This document shows, one piece after another, positions 1 to 3,749 of a stretch of 6,150 bases of DNA. The DNA is from Colimorpha_A sp045591885. GTDB lineage: Bacteria; Bacillota; Clostridia; Oscillospirales; CAG-272. Numbering within the stretch: the first letter of the stretch is position 1; every line of letters begins with the position of its first letter. Under the pieces are notes generated by a model. That model made no database searches, was not told the DNA's origin, and saw only the letters and a program-made list of their open reading frames with translations. Made by a program: the position numbers and the translations under genes. The stretch spans positions 1 through 6,150 of the forward strand of contig JAZNTT010000062.1 in NCBI GenBank assembly GCA_045591885.1, written 5' to 3'.

Positions 1-1209
1 CGCTTTCTTTTTTGAAACTACCTTGGCATTTATGCTTCCGTCTGTAAGCTTGAAGGAAACGTCATCGCCCTCGTTTATGTCATCAACGCTTTTAACGAGC
101 TTCCCGCCGTCCTTGAACACCGCCGAATAGCCCTTTGATATAACCTTTAGCGGACTTACCGCTTCAAGCACCGATGAAAGCCGAGCAAACTTCTGCTTTT
201 CGGTCGTCAATTTATAATTAACTGAGCTTTCAAGCTCCTTTGTAAGCGATATGAGCATCATACGCTTGTCGTCTATATATGCCGACGGCTGTGTTAGCGC
301 GCGCCGCTCGGAAAGCATTTTCAGCATCTGACGGTGACTCTTAAGCTTCGCTTCGGTCAGCGTCTGCATACGCGAAACGACGTTGCCGAATTTTCTTTTA
401 AGCTCCTCGCTTTCAGGCACCGCAAGCTCTGCCGCGGCAGACGGTGTCGGCGCGCGTTTGTCGGAGACGAAGTCGCATATCGTAAAGTCAGTCTCGTGAC
501 CGACAGCCGAAATAACGGGAATGTCGCACTTGAATATTTCCCTTGCGAGCGATTCACTGTTAAACGCCCAGAGATCCTCGATCGAGCCGCCGCCGCGACC
601 GATTATAATAACGTCAACGCTTTTGGTATCGTTAAAATATTTAATTCCGCGAATAAGATCGGCTTCTGCTCCCTCGCCCTGGACGAGCGACGGGAAAAGT
701 ACGAGCTTCGCAAATGGAAAGCGTCTGCCGCACACGTTTATAATGTCACGCACTGCCGCGCCTGTCGGAGAAGTGATTATGCCGACTGCCGACGGTATCT
801 TCGGAAGCGGCTTTTTGAGGTCTGCTCTGAACAGCCCCTCCGCTTCAAGCATTCTCTTGAGCTGCTCATAAGCAAGCGTCAGAGCACCGATTCCGTCGGG
901 CTCAAGAGAAGTCGCGTAAAGCTGATATGCGCCGTCGCGCGGATAGACCGAAACCCTTCCGTGAAGAACGACTTTCATTCCGTTTTCAGGTCGGAATTTG
1001 AGCTTAATGACGGCACTCTTGAACATCACCGCCGAAACTCTGGCGTTTTCATCCTTGAGCGAAAAATAATAGTGACCCGAGGAATGATAATTCAGGTTTG
1101 AGATCTCGCCCCGAACGTAGATATTTGAAAGAACGGGATTGCCGTCGATCAGCATCTTCAAATATTCGTTTAAGCCATGAACGGTCAGTATCCTCGATTC
1201 ATCGGGCAT
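1..1209 (-). CDS. xseA: Exodeoxyribonuclease VII large subunit, 3' end cut by the window edge
   Basis: XseA is the catalytic large subunit of exonuclease VII, a cytoplasmic enzyme that degrades single-stranded DNA from either end to short oligonucleotides and works with several copies of the small subunit XseB. The 403 visible codons start at ATG 1209. Residues 1-100 form the OB-fold ssDNA-binding domain, with the signature VRGEISN (32-38) and SGHYYFSLKD (44-53). The catalytic domain follows, with ITSPTGAAVRDI (145-156), GRGGGSIEDLWAFN (204-217), ISAVGHETDFT (233-243) and RAPTPSAAAEL (252-262), all hallmark family motifs. A helical C-terminal part reaches the edge with no stop, and by family length only a few residues to a few tens should be missing. 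A GGGAG ribosome-binding site (1219-1223) sits 9 bases upstream, inside the end of the preceding gene, and there is a one-base gap to that gene's stop. xseA is the third gene of the nusB operon; xseB is expected next, outside the window. Confidence 0.97.
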   Translation of the reverse strand, partial: MPDESRILTVHGLNEYLKMLIDGNPVLSNIYVRGEISNLNYHSSGHYYFSLKDENARVSAVMFKSAVIKLKFRPENGMKVVLHGRVSVYPRDGAYQLYATSLEPDGIGALTLAYEQLKRMLEAEGLFRADLKKPLPKIPSAVGIITSPTGAAVRDIINVCGRRFPFAKLVLFPSLVQGEGAEADLIRGIKYFNDTKSVDVIIIGRGGGSIEDLWAFNSESLAREIFKCDIPVISAVGHETDFTICDFVSDKRAPTPSAAAELAVPESEELKRKFGNVVSRMQTLTEAKLKSHRQMLKMLSERRALTQPSAYIDDKRMMLISLTKELESSVNYKLTTEKQKFARLSSVLEAVSPLKVISKGYSAVFKDGGKLVKSVDDINEGDDVSFKLTDGSINAKVVSKKKA

Positions 1210-1210
1210 T

Positions 1211-2125
1211 TTACAGTTCTCCCAAAAGTTTCATTTCAGTAAGCCGAGCGATTCCCGCGGCATTATCGCAGGAATACTGACTTTCGGCAAACAGTCCGCC
1301 GAAGCGCTCGGTAAGCGTTTTGTTTATATATCTGTTACTCATAACGCCGCCTGCGTATATTATCGGCATCTCGCCGTACTTTTCAAGCGCGTTTTCGGTG
1401 AGCTTCGTCAGCACCGCGGTTATATGCGAAAGGACGAAATCGGCTACGTAGCTCTTCTCCGCCCCGTCGTGAATAAGCTTTTCCGCCTTGTTTTCAATCC
1501 CCGAAAGGTTGAAATCAAAGCCGTCGACCGAGAGCTTACCAGGCTTGACCGCCGACGGATCTACCGACATAGCGTCAAGCTCCTTTCCGCATGGGAACTT
1601 AAGTCCCATCAAGACTCCGATACGGTCTATCGCCTTACCGCAGGAAATGTCCTTCGTACCGCCGAGAAGCGTTATTTTACCGTTCTCAACCAATGTCAGC
1701 TCCGTCGTTCCGCCGGAAACGTGGAAGGCAAGGAACGACGAATGATGTAGGTCCTCACGTCCGCAACTGTAAAGTGCCGCCGCTATATGTCCGCGCTGAT
1801 GGCTGAAGCGGTAAAGCGGAACGCCGTGCGTGCTTGCAACGGCAGTTGCCGCCGCAATTCCCGAAAGGAAGCACGGCATATACGAGCCGTCAACGTCTCT
1901 TGGCGTAGCCGACACTCCGACGGCTCTTGGCGATACCTCGCCGAGCGTTTCAAATACCTTCGGCAGATTTACCGTATGCTGAAATACCGCGTCGCTCTGA
2001 CGTAGCCCCCGTTCGCCTTCGCCGACGGAAAGCAGGATTCTGAGATTGTTCTCTACTCTGCCGCCAAGCGACGTTGCAAGCGAGGTCGTATAGTTACTTG
2101 TATCTATTCCGAGGCAGGGATTCAT
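1211..2125 (-). CDS. Kae1/TsaD-like (ASKHA-fold) paralog, 304 aa
   Basis: This protein has the Kae1/TsaD fold, once misnamed O-sialoglycoprotein endopeptidase. Genuine TsaD makes the t6A modification of tRNA with TsaB, TsaE and TsaC. Visible motifs are the N-terminal GIDTSNYTTS phosphate loop (6-15), the metal-ligand pair HQRGH (His109/His113, HxxxH), SGGTTEL (137-143), the NLSGIE segment (206-211), AGGV (258-261) and Asp287 in CDNAAGIAR. The metal- and nucleotide-binding skeleton therefore looks intact. At 304 residues it is shorter than typical TsaD (about 335-345), and the usual Glu of HxEGH is Arg111. It is thus more likely the short Clostridia paralog seen between nusB and xseA than the essential TsaD, and its function is unknown. 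The start codon overlaps the nusB stop (ATGA, 2122-2125). No strong ribosome-binding site is visible, which fits translational coupling to nusB. A fused or divergent real TsaD is a less likely alternative. Confidence 0.88.
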   Translation of the reverse strand: MNPCLGIDTSNYTTSLATSLGGRVENNLRILLSVGEGERGLRQSDAVFQHTVNLPKVFETLGEVSPRAVGVSATPRDVDGSYMPCFLSGIAAATAVASTHGVPLYRFSHQRGHIAAALYSCGREDLHHSSFLAFHVSGGTTELTLVENGKITLLGGTKDISCGKAIDRIGVLMGLKFPCGKELDAMSVDPSAVKPGKLSVDGFDFNLSGIENKAEKLIHDGAEKSYVADFVLSHITAVLTKLTENALEKYGEMPIIYAGGVMSNRYINKTLTERFGGLFAESQYSCDNAAGIARLTEMKLLGEL

Positions 2126-2526
2126 TTTTTAAGTCCGAGCTGTTCCGCAACCGCGTTAAGAACGCCATTTACGAATGCAGGTGCCTTATCATCGTCAAAC
2201 TTCTTTGAAAGCTCGACTGCCTCGTTTATCGAAACGCTGAAAGGAACGTCCGTCTTCATCATTTCGTAGACTGCGATTCTCATAACAGAAAGAGACACCT
2301 TGCTCATTCTCTTCGTCTTCCAGCCGATAGCATGCTGAGAAATTACACCGTCGATCTCGGAAAGATTATCGAGAACGCCGAAATAAGTTTCGGTAAGATA
2401 CTTATCGTTTTCAAGCTCTCGGCTCTCTTCTGCAAGACGGTATGTCTCCTCTGCCGTTACGTCCATATTAAATTCCTTCTCAAAAAGAAGCTCCATTACC
2501 GCCTCTCGTGCTTTGCGTCTTTCCAT
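2122..2526 (-). CDS. nusB: Transcription antitermination factor NusB
   Basis: NusB is a small all-helical RNA-binding protein. With NusE (ribosomal protein S10) it binds boxA RNA to assemble the antitermination complex on rRNA operons. The 134-residue length is typical. The N-terminus MERRKAREAVMELLF has the conserved RRKARE basic helix (3-8). Further family landmarks are W69 followed by RMSKVSLSVMRIAVYEM (73-89), INEAVELSKKF (100-110) and the C-terminal FVNGVLNAV (118-126). The ATG at 2526 is preceded by AAGGA (2533-2537) with a 6-base spacing, which supports this start. It is the first gene of the minus-strand operon and is driven by the consensus promoter at 2597-2625, with a leader of about 64 bases. 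Confidence 0.97.
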   Translation of the reverse strand: MERRKAREAVMELLFEKEFNMDVTAEETYRLAEESRELENDKYLTETYFGVLDNLSEIDGVISQHAIGWKTKRMSKVSLSVMRIAVYEMMKTDVPFSVSINEAVELSKKFDDDKAPAFVNGVLNAVAEQLGLKK

Positions 2527-2549
2527 AACTGTTCCTTTTCAAGTCTGTT

Positions 2550-2589
2550 AGTAGTATGAATATGCAGTATATACACTACTATTACTGCA
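2550..2589 (-). promoter_or_regulatory. Overlapping inverted repeats at the start of the nusB leader
   Basis: Read as mRNA, the first bases of the predicted transcript contain TGCAGTA...TACTGCA, a perfect 7-bp inverted repeat with a 13-base loop (2583-2589 with 2563-2569). A second pair, AGTAGT...ACTACT (2575-2580 with 2550-2555), extends to 8 bp if one base is bulged. The arms interleave, so the two stems cannot form together as simple hairpins. This could be an operator just downstream of the start site, a leader RNA switch, or chance in AT-rich DNA. No known riboswitch class is recognised. Confidence 0.3.
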
Positions 2590-2596
2590 ATTATAC

Positions 2597-2625
2597 ATTA
2601 TACCTTTTTTTCCTTACTTTGTCAA
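2597..2625 (-). promoter_or_regulatory. Consensus sigma-A promoter of the nusB operon
   Basis: On the minus strand the -35 box TTGACA (2620-2625) and the -10 box TATAAT (2597-2602) both match consensus perfectly and are separated by the ideal 17 bases. Transcription would start near 2590-2592. A second TATAAT (2590-2595) immediately downstream is too far from the -35 to pair with it. The A-rich spacer and AT-rich upstream DNA (an UP-element-like context) fit a strong constitutive promoter for nusB, the Kae1-like gene and xseA. Confidence 0.9.
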
Positions 2626-2639
2626 CGGAATTAGGGTAT

Positions 2640-2670
2640 TTAACTTAAAAAATTACATCTTATATATAAT
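2640..2670 (+). promoter_or_regulatory. Weak candidate promoter for the M23 peptidase gene
   Basis: The AT-rich stretch upstream of the plus-strand gene holds TTAACT (2640-2645) and TATAAT (2665-2670), 19 bases apart, so the -35 match and spacing are poor. A second TATAAT lies at 2673-2678 without a convincing -35. The true promoter could also belong to an alternative, for example sporulation, sigma factor. It is only a candidate, since such AT-rich DNA gives many chance TATAAT matches. Confidence 0.25.
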
Positions 2671-2762
2671 AATATAATATATACGCATTTTATAAGCGGA
2701 ATATATAAATAATGCATGCCATATACATAACTGTGAATATTCTTTTTTAGGCGGAAAAATAT

Positions 2763-3749
2763 ATGATAAAAAGAAGACTACGGTTCGGCGCGTTTTTGAT
2801 AGCGGTTTCAATCATTATGCTCGGTGTCGCACGGCTGTTAAGTCACGAGAAAATGTACCGAATGACAAGCGGTGAATATATAAAATGGGTCGATTTCTCT
2901 GTTACTGCCGAGGCGATGAATGACGCGCTTGAAATATCGCTTAGTGCCTACGAAAAGGGCTACGATGCCGATTTCGTCAAGCTTCTTTCCTACCTTGGAG
3001 CAAAATACGGCGGCGATTTCAAACACTACAAAAAGAAGGATCTGAGCGACGTTTATGACAAGATAAAAAGCGGCGAAAAGCTCGATACGATAGGCGCGAA
3101 ATACAACTACTATCCCTATTATCTTGAAGCCTACGGCGCTGTTTTAAGCGAATACGTCGGCGAATTTTATATCGACGGGATGCAGTATTACGGACTTCGC
3201 GCGTTTTCGCCTATTGCAAAGGGATATTACTATAATCATTCCGATGATTTTGGTGCTTCAAGAAGCTACGGATACAACCGTAAGCACCTCGGTCACGACC
3301 TTATGGGATCTGTCGGAACGCCTGTTATTGCTATCGAAAGCGGCTACGTCGAAGCGCTCGGTTGGAATCAGTACGGCGGATGGCGGATCGGTATCCGTTC
3401 CTTTGATAACAAGCGTTACTATTACTATGCTCATTTAAGAAAGGATCACCCTTACGTCACCGATCTTAAAGAAGGTGATATAGTAAATGCAGGTCAGGTC
3501 ATCGGCTATATCGGAATGACGGGCTACAGCGCAAAAGAGAACGTGAACAACATTAAAACGCCGCATCTTCATTTCGGCATCCAGCTCATCTTCGATCAAA
3601 GTCAGAAGGACGGGTATAACCAGATATGGATCGACTGCTACGAGCTGACAAAATTCCTCTCGCAAAACAGAATGGGCGTCGTTGTTTCAACTGACGGCAA
3701 GGATCGAGTTTCCGAAAAGGACGTAATTATATACGATATTCCCGATTAA
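2763..3749 (+). CDS. Membrane-anchored M23-family (LytM-like) metallopeptidase
   Basis: This is a zinc endopeptidase of the family that cleaves peptide bridges in cell-wall peptidoglycan. Residues 7-26 form an uncleaved signal anchor or signal peptide after the basic MIKRR, so the protein should face the outside of the membrane. Residues 30-150 are a family-specific N-terminal region rich in Tyr, Lys and Asp. The LytM domain spans about 165-280. Zinc ligands are His175 and Asp179 (HxxxD in HLGHD) and His270 of the HLH in TPHLHFG, and the catalytic-site His224 lies in YYAHL. All needed residues are present, so the enzyme is probably active. The start is supported by AGGCGG (2749-2754), 8 bases upstream. 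The gene is divergent from the nusB operon, and no terminator is evident after the stop. A sporulation role like that of SpoIIQ is possible, but nothing here proves it. The 328 residues appear complete. Confidence 0.92.
   Translation: MIKRRLRFGAFLIAVSIIMLGVARLLSHEKMYRMTSGEYIKWVDFSVTAEAMNDALEISLSAYEKGYDADFVKLLSYLGAKYGGDFKHYKKKDLSDVYDKIKSGEKLDTIGAKYNYYPYYLEAYGAVLSEYVGEFYIDGMQYYGLRAFSPIAKGYYYNHSDDFGASRSYGYNRKHLGHDLMGSVGTPVIAIESGYVEALGWNQYGGWRIGIRSFDNKRYYYYAHLRKDHPYVTDLKEGDIVNAGQVIGYIGMTGYSAKENVNNIKTPHLHFGIQLIFDQSQKDGYNQIWIDCYELTKFLSQNRMGVVVSTDGKDRVSEKDVIIYDIPD

Noticed and set aside
334..1101. Long plus-strand open frame of 255 codons
   Set aside because: It is antisense to xseA, whose protein shows every family motif in this interval. 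The plus-strand product is Arg/Cys-rich and unlike any family.
2718..2735. Sigma-E-like promoter motif (CATATACAT) before the M23 gene
   Set aside because: The -10 match to the sporulation consensus is partial and no convincing -35 lies at the right distance. The AT-rich DNA gives such matches by chance.
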